Origin: Bdellovibrionales bacterium
GTDB lineage: Bacteria > Bdellovibrionota > Bdellovibrionia > Bdellovibrionales > UBA1609
Assembly: GCA_026648125.1 (NCBI GenBank)
Contig: JAPKGD010000037.1
Span: 1 to 9,109 of the forward strand
DNA length: 9,109 nucleotides
Direction of reading: 5' to 3'
A model generated the notes under the pieces. It ran no database searches, was not told where the DNA came from, and saw nothing but the letters and a program-made list of their open reading frames with translations. A program made the translations under genes and the position numbers. Numbering within the stretch: the stretch's first letter is position 1; every line of letters begins with the position of its first letter. Positions 1-6,900 of this stretch are shown one piece after another.

Positions 1-163
1 CCGAATCAAGCACTGCAAAGGGAAGACGTTGCGAATCGAGATTGATTAATTTGACAAGTGGGCGCTCAATATTTGAGGGCAAAGCTGATACCATTTCCTT
101 CTCGGAGATATCAGAGCATATTGGATGAGAGACCAAGATGAACTTGTCCTTGTTTTGAATCAT
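1..163 (-). CDS. Partial unrecognised protein, N-terminal 54 residues, runs off left edge
   Basis: Reading leftward from an ATG at 163-161, 54 codons are open to the window edge without a stop. The peptide starts MIQNKDKFILVSHPICSD and continues through an ALPSNIERPLVKLINLD stretch. A purine-rich GAGGTGGTAAGG sequence lies just upstream, with AAGG four bases before the ATG, a reasonable ribosome-binding site. A consensus-like leftward promoter lies about 130 bp upstream (301-330), which supports a real divergent gene. No family is recognisable from this fragment and no function is proposed. Because the frame is short and truncated it could still be a chance open frame; the promoter and ribosome site are the main arguments for it. 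Confidence 0.5.
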   Translation of the reverse strand, partial: MIQNKDKFILVSHPICSDISEKEMVSALPSNIERPLVKLINLDSQRLPFAVLDS

Positions 164-287
164 GCAACCTTACCACCTCTAGGCCCAGTCAGAGCGATTT
201 GGGATTAAAGTCCCCTTCGCAATCAGCTATAGCGCAAATTTGAATTCTGGACATCTATCCGCTCCCGTTATATTATAGGAAACGAGT

Positions 288-304
288 TGTTAACAGTTTG
301 ATAA
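288..304 (+). repeat. Mirror operator-like box, left copy
   Basis: This 17-bp box reads TGTTAACAGTTTGATAA. It matches the reverse complement of 350-366 at 15 of 17 positions; the two mismatches are adjacent, between the TGTTAACAG and TGATAA parts. The TGTTAACA core is a perfect 8-bp palindrome. The box overlaps the -10 element of the leftward promoter (301-306), where a bound repressor would block leftward transcription. The XRE regulator encoded from 402 is the natural candidate to bind it. The sequence match is seen directly; binding is inferred. Confidence 0.7.
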
Positions 305-330
305 TAGCATCCCCGACAGACCTTTGTCAA
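301..330 (-). promoter_or_regulatory. Leftward sigma-70-like promoter
   Basis: On the minus strand a perfect TTGACA -35 hexamer (330-325) is followed after 18 bp by TATTAT (306-301), a 5/6 match to the -10 consensus. It points at the partial minus-strand gene starting at 163, giving a leader of about 130 nt. The -10 overlaps the left operator-like box. A perfect TATAAT also occurs downstream on the same strand (277-272) but has no good -35 at the right distance, so the 301-330 pair is preferred. Confidence 0.6.
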
Positions 331-356
331 TACAGTCGGAAACAATAAGTTATCAT
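324..356 (+). promoter_or_regulatory. Probable rightward promoter of the XRE-ImmA-Abi cluster (weak match)
   Basis: TTGTCA (324-329) is a 5/6 -35 match and overlaps the leftward -35 almost base for base. Possible -10 elements are TAAGTT (346-351, spacer 16 bp, only 3/6) or TATCAT (351-356, 5/6, but with an over-long 21-bp spacer). Either would start transcription shortly before the ribosome site at 389-394, and either overlaps the right operator-like box. The location is sensible but the exact elements are uncertain. A promoter needing an activator, or one kept weak for autoregulation, would look like this. Confidence 0.4.
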
Positions 357-366
357 CCTGTTAACA
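350..366 (-). repeat. Mirror operator-like box, right copy
   Basis: Read on the minus strand this is TGTTAACAGGATGATAA, 15/17 identical to the box at 288-304. On the plus strand its core extends to a perfect 10-bp palindrome, CTGTTAACAG (358-367). The palindromic cores of the two boxes are 71 bp apart centre to centre. The box covers the probable -10 and start-site region of the rightward promoter, the position expected for autorepression by the XRE protein encoded immediately downstream. Binding is inferred. Confidence 0.7.
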
Positions 367-401
367 GCTCGTAAGACCTTGAAACTACAAGGGGAATGGC
401 T

Positions 402-752
402 ATGACCCAAAATAAAATGGCGATAGGAAAGAAAATTGAGCAACTTCTTTCAGAGAAAAATATGTCGCAGGCGGAGCTTGCCGAAAAGGCCGAAGTGACC
501 CGAGCGGCTATATCTCAGATAATAGCTGGTAAGCGCGTGCCCACCCTGCCAGTGCTTCGGAAACTGGCTCGCGTGTTGTCCGTGTCTATTGATCATCTCG
601 CCGGCGGGAGCAGCAAAACTGACGTTGAAGCGGTGCTGAAGAACGACCCCAAGCAAATCGAGTTTTTTAGAAATTTTCAAAGCCTTGATCCTCAGATTCA
701 GGAGATGATCAAGACGCAGGTTGAAGCCCTTAAGAATAAGGGTACGAAGTGA
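402..752 (+). CDS. XRE-family helix-turn-helix transcriptional regulator
   Basis: This is a 116-residue DNA-binding regulator of the XRE/Cro-cI family. Residues 10-67 form the HTH domain: the MSQAELAEKAEVTRAAISQI segment is the typical two-helix motif, followed by GKRVPTLPVLRKLARVLSV and the family-typical IDHLAGG end. The C-terminal 40 residues are charged and probably helical, suggesting dimerisation or partner contact. I chose the ATG at 402 rather than 396 because GGGG (391-394) lies seven bases before it, while the 396 ATG has no spacing from that site. Its stop overlaps the GTG start of the peptidase gene (GTGA, 749-752), so the two are translationally coupled. Such regulators are typically inactivated by an adjacent ImmA-type protease. 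It probably represses its own operon, and perhaps the divergent gene, through the mirror boxes at 288-304 and 350-366. Confidence 0.92.
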   Translation: MTQNKMAIGKKIEQLLSEKNMSQAELAEKAEVTRAAISQIIAGKRVPTLPVLRKLARVLSVSIDHLAGGSSKTDVEAVLKNDPKQIEFFRNFQSLDPQIQEMIKTQVEALKNKGTK

Positions 753-1627
753 TCCCCGAGCAGCAGGCACGCAACCTACTTGAGGAGCACGGAATAAATT
801 CGTTGCCTGTCAATCCGATTGCCTTGGCGGAAACTCTTGATGTGTCAGTTCAGGTTCACGACTACGGGTCTGCTTTCGAAGGCATGCTGGTCGTCAATGC
901 TGACAGCATTTTGCTTGGAATTAATAGTCGGGTTCAAAATCAGCATCGCAAAAAATTCACCTGCGCTCATGAACTGGGTCACCTCACCATGGACATTGGA
1001 GTCGACGGTGGAACCTTTCAATGTGCTGGAAAAGACATGGAATCGTACTCAAAGAAAGTTGATGTTGTAGAGGTCAGAGCCAATCGATTCGCAGCAGAAT
1101 TGCTCTTGCCAAAGTTCCTTATTGAAACCTCAGTCAAGGACAACGAACTATCGTGGAAGAGCATAAAGGACCTAGCCGCCAGCGGAGATGTCTCGCTTAC
1201 CGCCGCGGCAAAGAAGTTCATTGAGCACACCGACGAAGCCTGTGCGCTCGTCGTTTCCGAAAACAAGATGATCAAATGGTTTCAGGCCTCGCCGAACTTT
1301 TTGTTCAAAATGGATACGGATGGCCGAGTTCTCTCCGATGCGAGTAAGGCTAATGGCATGTTCGCTAACGGACGTGCAATGTCCGACTTCGAAGAGGTTT
1401 CAGCTCTGACCTGGATAAGCTCGGGATCAGCAAAGCGCGATGACAAAATTTTGGAATGGTCTCTGCCCTTAGACTCATACGGGAGAGTGCTGACGTTGCT
1501 CTGGGACGATCAAGGTATCGCTGAAGAAAATATTGAAAAAGAGATGGATGGTGATTCAGACAACAGTTTCGATCCAAAATATGGATGGGAAACGCCGACT
1601 TTTCACAGGAGCAAGCGAAAGCGTTAA
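749..1627 (+). CDS. ImmA/IrrE-type zinc metallopeptidase
   Basis: This 292-residue COG2856-type peptidase carries the HELGH zinc motif at residues 74-78 (H74 and H78 ligands, E75 catalytic). The downstream helix EVRANRFAAELLLP (108-121) supplies E108 as the likely third ligand; this pattern is diagnostic of ImmA/IrrE. The start is GTG with AAGGG (738-742) six bases upstream, and it overlaps the regulator stop. After the peptidase core there is a C-terminal region of about 120 residues (around 170-292) that I do not recognise; it has a WFQASPNFLFKMDTDG segment and ends in a basic HRSKRKR tail, and may sense a signal. Known relatives cleave their cognate XRE repressor (ImmA on ImmR in ICEBs1), so this protein probably relieves repression on a stress or infection cue. 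XRE plus ImmA pairs are also listed, as I recall, as a defence toxin-antitoxin type (RosmerTA); whether this pair belongs there is inference. Confidence 0.92.
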   Translation: MIPEQQARNLLEEHGINSLPVNPIALAETLDVSVQVHDYGSAFEGMLVVNADSILLGINSRVQNQHRKKFTCAHELGHLTMDIGVDGGTFQCAGKDMESYSKKVDVVEVRANRFAAELLLPKFLIETSVKDNELSWKSIKDLAASGDVSLTAAAKKFIEHTDEACALVVSENKMIKWFQASPNFLFKMDTDGRVLSDASKANGMFANGRAMSDFEEVSALTWISSGSAKRDDKILEWSLPLDSYGRVLTLLWDDQGIAEENIEKEMDGDSDNSFDPKYGWETPTFHRSKRKR

Positions 1628-1635
1628 GGAGGATC

Positions 1636-2712
1636 ATGGCGCTCAATGGATTGACCCAAGGGAAAAACCTAAAGCCTTTTTTATGTTTAGTCAGGAACGC
1701 CTATCACGACCTATTTTTAACAAACCCTCCGCAAAAGGGCGCAAAAGAGGTGGTCTTAACGCGGTCCTCTCACGTGAATCGCTTGAAACAAGCATTTCCA
1801 TATTATTCAGCTGCCGATTTGGACAATTTGTTCACGGAGTTTGAACTCCATGCGCAAGCACATGGAAGAAATGAAATAAAGCAGCTCTACGAATATTATT
1901 TCTCTGGTATATACCGAGACCAAGCTGAGTTTATCAGTTCATCGAGACTCTACCACTTCTTGTCAAAGCGGTTTCTTCTTACGACTTTGCAGAAGGGGTT
2001 TGTCTATCCAAGTATTGCTGACTACGAAGAGTTTAAATGTTTGTTTAAGTTGTTCCAGGGGAACGCGCAGCTTGAGAAAGAAGGCGTGCTTCAAGATATT
2101 GATTTTTTAAAAAAGTGGCGTGGCTCAAATACTGAATTGATTGACCTACGGAATCGTGGGGCCTCAGAGACTGAGGTTAACGATTTTCTTGTCAACACGG
2201 CATTTGTGCCGGCGTACTCCTGCTTCACTGAGCTCAATAGCTCGCATATCACAATGCATGCGAACCACTATGGATCATATGGGATTTCATTCGAGAAAAA
2301 CGACGTTGTTGTTAAGAAGCGCCCCAATAATACTGTGGAACCCAAAAACTACATTCGGCCAATTCACTACTGTGACAATACCTATGTCAGCACGCCATGG
2401 ATTTTACTTGATCGGATCAGAAAGAACTCAATTGATAGGTCTGAACGGATGGGGCTTTTTGCTGACCTCCTTTTGATCAAACCAATTCACGAATCACTAT
2501 TCCACCCGGAATTCGTTCACAGCGTAATGAACGAAAGGGAGTGGAGGTACGTTTCCCCAGAGCGATGCTTTAGATTCGATCTTCGTGATGTTCATTCTGT
2601 GGTAATTTCCAGGTCAGACTATGAGAAATGGCTCGACGATAAAGTTGACACTGATGTCGGAGCCTTACTTTCGTTCTGCAATTCAAACGACTTGGCAATC
2701 GAATATGTTTAG
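1636..2712 (+). CDS. AbiGi/DUF2971-like abortive-infection-type protein
   Basis: This 358-residue protein resembles the AbiGi (PF10899) and DUF2971-like group by motif order. RLYHFLSKRFLLTTLQKGF at 104-122 is the 'YH + IL..GF' opening. SCFTEL at 195-200 and HANHYGSYGISFEK at 208-221 match the C-F-T-x-L and H-x3-YG-x-YGI-x-F signature. NEREWRYV at 299-306 is the late E-x-EWR motif. About 100 residues precede the first motif, an N-terminal part I do not recognise. No signal peptide or membrane segment is evident. The start at 1636 is chosen because AAGGAGG (1626-1632) sits just upstream, overlapping the peptidase stop; an in-frame ATG at 1585 would overlap the peptidase gene by 43 bp and has no ribosome site. 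It follows the peptidase gene by 8 bp, so it is probably co-transcribed. In lactococcal AbiG, AbiGi is proposed as the antitoxin-like partner of AbiGii; no AbiGii-like gene is visible here. Family assignment is by motif memory, not by search. Confidence 0.7.
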   Translation: MALNGLTQGKNLKPFLCLVRNAYHDLFLTNPPQKGAKEVVLTRSSHVNRLKQAFPYYSAADLDNLFTEFELHAQAHGRNEIKQLYEYYFSGIYRDQAEFISSSRLYHFLSKRFLLTTLQKGFVYPSIADYEEFKCLFKLFQGNAQLEKEGVLQDIDFLKKWRGSNTELIDLRNRGASETEVNDFLVNTAFVPAYSCFTELNSSHITMHANHYGSYGISFEKNDVVVKKRPNNTVEPKNYIRPIHYCDNTYVSTPWILLDRIRKNSIDRSERMGLFADLLLIKPIHESLFHPEFVHSVMNEREWRYVSPERCFRFDLRDVHSVVISRSDYEKWLDDKVDTDVGALLSFCNSNDLAIEYV

Positions 2713-2727
2713 GTCAGGAGCCAAAAG

Positions 2728-3936
2728 CTATTTATGTACTAGAGGTAACCTAGTGTCTGCAAAGCCGAGATAACAAATCTGCTGGATCGCCTCGAGTATT
2801 ACACTCGATGGAATTTTTTCCTGCTCTAGGCGTTTCTCACCGTTTTTTATAAGGCGGTAGAGTTTGAGTTCAGCCGCCGACAGTCCGTCCGGATCACTTG
2901 TCTTGATGGACGGCTTACCCTTTGCGCCGGTCCAATGATTGTTTAACACTTCCTCAGACATCAGAAACGCTTCTGTGTGCGGAAACTGCTCTCGCATGAG
3001 GGATAGGATTTCAAGCCCATGAGCATCAATGTCACCCCAGTATAGTAGGCGACCCCGATCTAGAAATCGGTGATGCTCGAGCGATCCCACCAAAAAACCT
3101 GATCCGAAAATTACCATCGTCTTTGGGATGGCGGGAAAGGCTAGATAACTGGTCTTATTTTCGATGATTACAAATTGAATTGACTGGTCCGATCCTTCGA
3201 TAAGTGCAGATATTTCTTTGGTGGGGACCTCCATCTCCGAAAACGGAATTCCTAAAGCTGAGCGCAAAGCTTCATCCGGAATTCGAAATGCGACCTTCTG
3301 AACATCAGTTTTAACCAGGAATCGGTCTTCAAAGGTCGCGCCGCTTTGGTTCTTTCTTTCCTCGGGAAGAATCACATCGAGAATCTCCGCAAGTAAGCCT
3401 TTGTTTTCTTCGATAAATTTTGAGTGAACAGACAGGGGAAAGAGGCGTGGGTACAAATTGAAATCGGTCCTTGTTAAAAAGTATCGACCAACCTCCAGAA
3501 TGCCGTTCCAGATAGACTCACTCTCAAGCATTCGGGCGGGGCTGGATGGCCTGCGCAGCCAGGACTCCATTTCGGGAAGCTCGGCCCTCGATTTTTCAAC
3601 GAGTTTCATGAGTCGTTCAAATTCACGCCTTTTACCTAAAAATCCCAACAAGTCCTGGTGCGTTTCAAATACTACTTTTTCGGGGAATGTCTGGGTTCCA
3701 AATTTTCGAGTATTGACCAACTTGTTATGTACAATAGGACCCGGCGCGCCGGTATGGGTCTTATCGATCTTTCTTAAGGAATCTGCTTCCTCTCGCCAGC
3801 GTATAAGGTCACCTTTCAATCCAGAGCGATTGAGGGGCACTATCCATGGGAAAAAGTCCTCGCCTGAGATGGCAGCTCGAAAAGTGGAAAGGAGCTTTCG
3901 CTCGGCCTTAGTCTTTATCTGTTCACATAGGTTCAC
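2728..3936 (-). CDS. jetD: Wadjet JetD, toprim-type nuclease (DUF3322/DUF2220)
   Basis: This 402-residue protein is the DNA-cleaving subunit of Wadjet. The N-terminal part (about 1-190, with FFPWIVPLNRSGLKGDLIRW at 28-47) matches the DUF3322 arm/wing region. The C-terminal part is the DUF2220 topoisomerase VI-like toprim domain: VIIENKTSYLAFP (256-268) supplies the first acidic residue E259, and LLYWGDIDAHGLEIL (297-311) supplies the D302-x-D304 metal-binding pair with H306 and G307. RLEQEKIP near 369-376 is the usual late motif. The length is normal for the family. The start is GTG at 3936, overlapping the jetC stop as GTGA; the only ribosome site is a weak GGTGAG three bases upstream, so translation probably depends on coupling to jetC. 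In known systems JetD nicks or cuts plasmid DNA bent by the JetABC motor. The gene ends 15 bp from the convergent abi-like gene. Confidence 0.95.
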   Translation of the reverse strand: MNLCEQIKTKAERKLLSTFRAAISGEDFFPWIVPLNRSGLKGDLIRWREEADSLRKIDKTHTGAPGPIVHNKLVNTRKFGTQTFPEKVVFETHQDLLGFLGKRREFERLMKLVEKSRAELPEMESWLRRPSSPARMLESESIWNGILEVGRYFLTRTDFNLYPRLFPLSVHSKFIEENKGLLAEILDVILPEERKNQSGATFEDRFLVKTDVQKVAFRIPDEALRSALGIPFSEMEVPTKEISALIEGSDQSIQFVIIENKTSYLAFPAIPKTMVIFGSGFLVGSLEHHRFLDRGRLLYWGDIDAHGLEILSLMREQFPHTEAFLMSEEVLNNHWTGAKGKPSIKTSDPDGLSAAELKLYRLIKNGEKRLEQEKIPSSVILEAIQQICYLGFADTRLPLVHK

Positions 3937-6900
3937 GGACTCACCGACAAACTTTCAGCGCCGGCGGACGTCGCCCGCGAATCGACAGGCTTCTTGCTGT
4001 GTAACTTGCGGCCAAGAATTTGCTCGGTCTGAATCCGTGTTGCTGTATAAACTCGCGATTTACTTTTCGCCTCATTGATCGACGCGAAATGAAAACAATC
4101 GATATGAGGTTCAACCAAAAAGCCATACATTGGCGGAGACGCAACCATAATTTGGAAGCCGACTTCCTTAAAAATAGAGAGTACGAGCTCAGAGTTCTTC
4201 TGATCCATCCGGGCAAACGCTTCGTCGAGCATAACGAAGTTGAAAGAATCAGCGCTCACGGCATCTTCAGTTAGGCCGAATTGGTAGGCCATGGCCGAGG
4301 CAAGAATAGTAAGCGTCAGCTTGGTTTTCTGCCCGCCGCTTCCGCCACCGCTACTCCAATAATAGTTCTCAATTTTCCCTGTCTCAATATTTGTTTCAAC
4401 TGCGTAGAACTCAAGCCAATTTCTGACGTCCAGCGCTCTATCGCGGTCAGTTTCCGTCTCTTTCGCCGTTAAATACTCAACAAGCTCATTGACTGCCTGA
4501 AAGGCTTCAAGTTGTCTTTCTCGATCAAATTCTTCGGTTGTTCGGGAGAGACACTTGCGAATTCGCGCCTGAAAATCCGCTACACTTCTATTGTTTTCAA
4601 TGTCTTTGCAAAGAAGGGATATTTTTGTTGTCGGTGAGTAAAGCGTGTTCTTCAGCGGCTTGTTGATGAGCTCAATGGAATCTCTGATCTCGTCCACTTT
4701 TTCGCGCATCGTCTGATCGAGAAGAGTAACGGCGTTAAGACCCTTTTTGGTGAACATCTCTCTAAATCGAGATTCATATTTAGGAAGGTCCTCATCCTTC
4801 AAAGAATTATACTTTTCAAGAAATTCCTTGGCATGGTGAATTGAAGGATCAAGGTCGTAACATTCATCGCTCCACTTATCCCTGAATCTATTCATGCAGC
4901 CGGTGGCAATCCTTGATGCGCGATCTCTGTCAGTGGATTTGGCATCTTTTAACTTGCGCAATTTTTCATTGAGACTACTAAGGGCGTCGGCAAACTGCTC
5001 TTTATGGATATCAAGTCCCATATCCGACAGGACTTGATCCAACGGGAGAAACATTCCGATGGCGTCAGTTGAAGCAATCGTTTCATAGTTTGCGCGGTAT
5101 TGATGTATGTCGTTGTCGAGCCCATCGATATGCACCTGCAGAGTATTTATTTGTTTTTCCAGCTCCTTCAACTGCTGATTGAAGTCTTGAAGCTCGCCAT
5201 TAGCCTTCGCCAACTGATCGCGCAAGAGCTTGGCATTCTTGTTTTTCTCCTCTAGCAACTTGAGATTTTCTTCCTTTGTTGCGATCAGGGAGGCGGTCCG
5301 GCCGTGGGCTACCTCATCGAAGGATTTAAATCGGCCGAGATTTTTTGCCGCTCCCAGCTGCTTGTTAATTTCATCCAACTTGCTCTTGTGCTCTCCGGCT
5401 AGTTTCTGGGCTGAGCTGAAATCGGCGGCGACGATTTGGATTTTTTCGACCAATGCCTCTCTCTTGAGTTTTGTATCCCATCCTAAAATATATTTGGTGC
5501 GGTCGTTGACATTGCTGCGATCGTCTTTCACATGCCGTTCCGAATCGTTTTTGACGAGGCCTTCCTTAGTAATGCCACGATTTGATGCCATAAGGTCCTG
5601 TGCAGAATCGCAACAGAGATGGTCGGCAATTTTCCGGAGGTGACGTTCAATCCAAAGCGAAAGATCACATTGTTTGATTGCAATCTTACTGTAAGCGAAG
5701 AGGTTGTCATCTTGCTCCGGACGGACCTTAATGGCCGTCTTAGAATCTACCCTCATGAACGAGAGTTTTCCCCTGAGATTATTTTGTTTTACGTAGGTGG
5801 TGACTTTTGAATAATTCTTCTCTTCAACTAAAACATACAGGGCATTGCCATGGAGCAGTCGCTCAAGGGCGCCTTCCCAAGCTCGCTCGGCTTTTTTGAC
5901 TTCGATCAATTCCCCAAGAAATGGCAGATCATCGTTGGTCAGTCCAACAGCGTCAGCGACCCGGGCTCTCACGGACGCATGAACGTTGGGGATGTTACTG
6001 TCTCGTTTGCCGAGGCTATCGAGCTCAGACTTCAGTGATTGCAATTCCTCAGATTTTTTGGAGCAAGTTAGGTTTGCATCGCTTAGATTGACTTCTATCT
6101 GTTTGACTGTTTCAGGGAGCTGGCTCTCGAGGTGTTTTGCACGGGTCATCGTTTGTGCGAATGACGCTTCGTCCGCGCAGCCGGGAAGCTCAAGAGCTAA
6201 GGCGTCTTCATTGAAGAGGCCGGCAGATTTCTTCTGGCCCTCGGATTTCGACTTGAGGGCATCGATCTCAATTTCCAATTTTTCGATTTGATTTGCACCT
6301 TTGTCCTGTGAAAGCGCCACCTCAAGAGACTTAATTTTGTCCTCAACTTGATTTTTCTTTTGAGTGACTCCGTTACTTTTTAGCTCATAGGTCTGTTTAC
6401 CGGCTTCATGCTGCTTTTTCTTGATGGTACAGACATCAATGTATTGGTAGGAAAGATACGGTTTCAGAATGGAGAGTTGGATCTCTCGATCTGCTATTTC
6501 TTGAGAGCATCTGTTGTAGGTCTTCCAACTGTCTGGTAATGGGCCCAAGATCTCAATCTGCTCCTTGGCTTTAATAATATTCTTGTAGGTTTCCGCCGAG
6601 TTACGATGGAGTTCAATAACCGTATCGACCTGTCCTGATACGTCCAAGCGGTCCAGCATCGAGTTCCGAATAAATGCCCCGAGATTTTCGAGGTCGCGAA
6701 GCGAAACTGCAACTCCGAACAGCTCAAGGGCTTTTCCACTTCGCATCCCAAATAATTTCATGAACGCATGGGAATAATCATTAAACTGGTCATGGACTTT
6801 GATAGCCGCAGGGTCGATTGTCTTTAGCTGCTTTTTTAAGAGTGAGATATTCGATGCGCCTTTGAAATCGTCGATCGTGAGCGCTCGTTCAGAGACAACA

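Noticed and set aside
201..214. GGGA...TCCC hairpin in the leftward leader as an attenuator or small RNA.
   Set aside because: The stem is about 4 bp plus a possible wobble pair, with no T-run or larger fold; chance is likely.
450..770. Minus-strand open frame opposite the regulator gene.
   Set aside because: Shadow of the clearly identified XRE gene; no ribosome site and no recognisable protein features.
1585..1635. Longer abi-like start at ATG 1585.
   Set aside because: It overlaps the peptidase gene and has no Shine-Dalgarno sequence; ATG 1636 has AAGGAGG just before it.
2738..2754. ACTAG...CTAGT inverted repeat as a terminator for the abi-like gene.
   Set aside because: Only a 5-bp AT-rich stem with a 7-nt loop and no T-run, and it lies inside the jetD coding sequence.
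3458..4078. 206-codon plus-strand open frame across jetD/jetC.
   Set aside because: Antisense to two genes with confirmed catalytic motifs; its translation is rich in Ser/Arg without domain features, as expected of a shadow frame.
5230..5643. 137-codon plus-strand open frame opposite the jetC coiled coil.
   Set aside because: Leucine/serine-rich product typical of antisense to coiled-coil coding sequence; no supporting signals.
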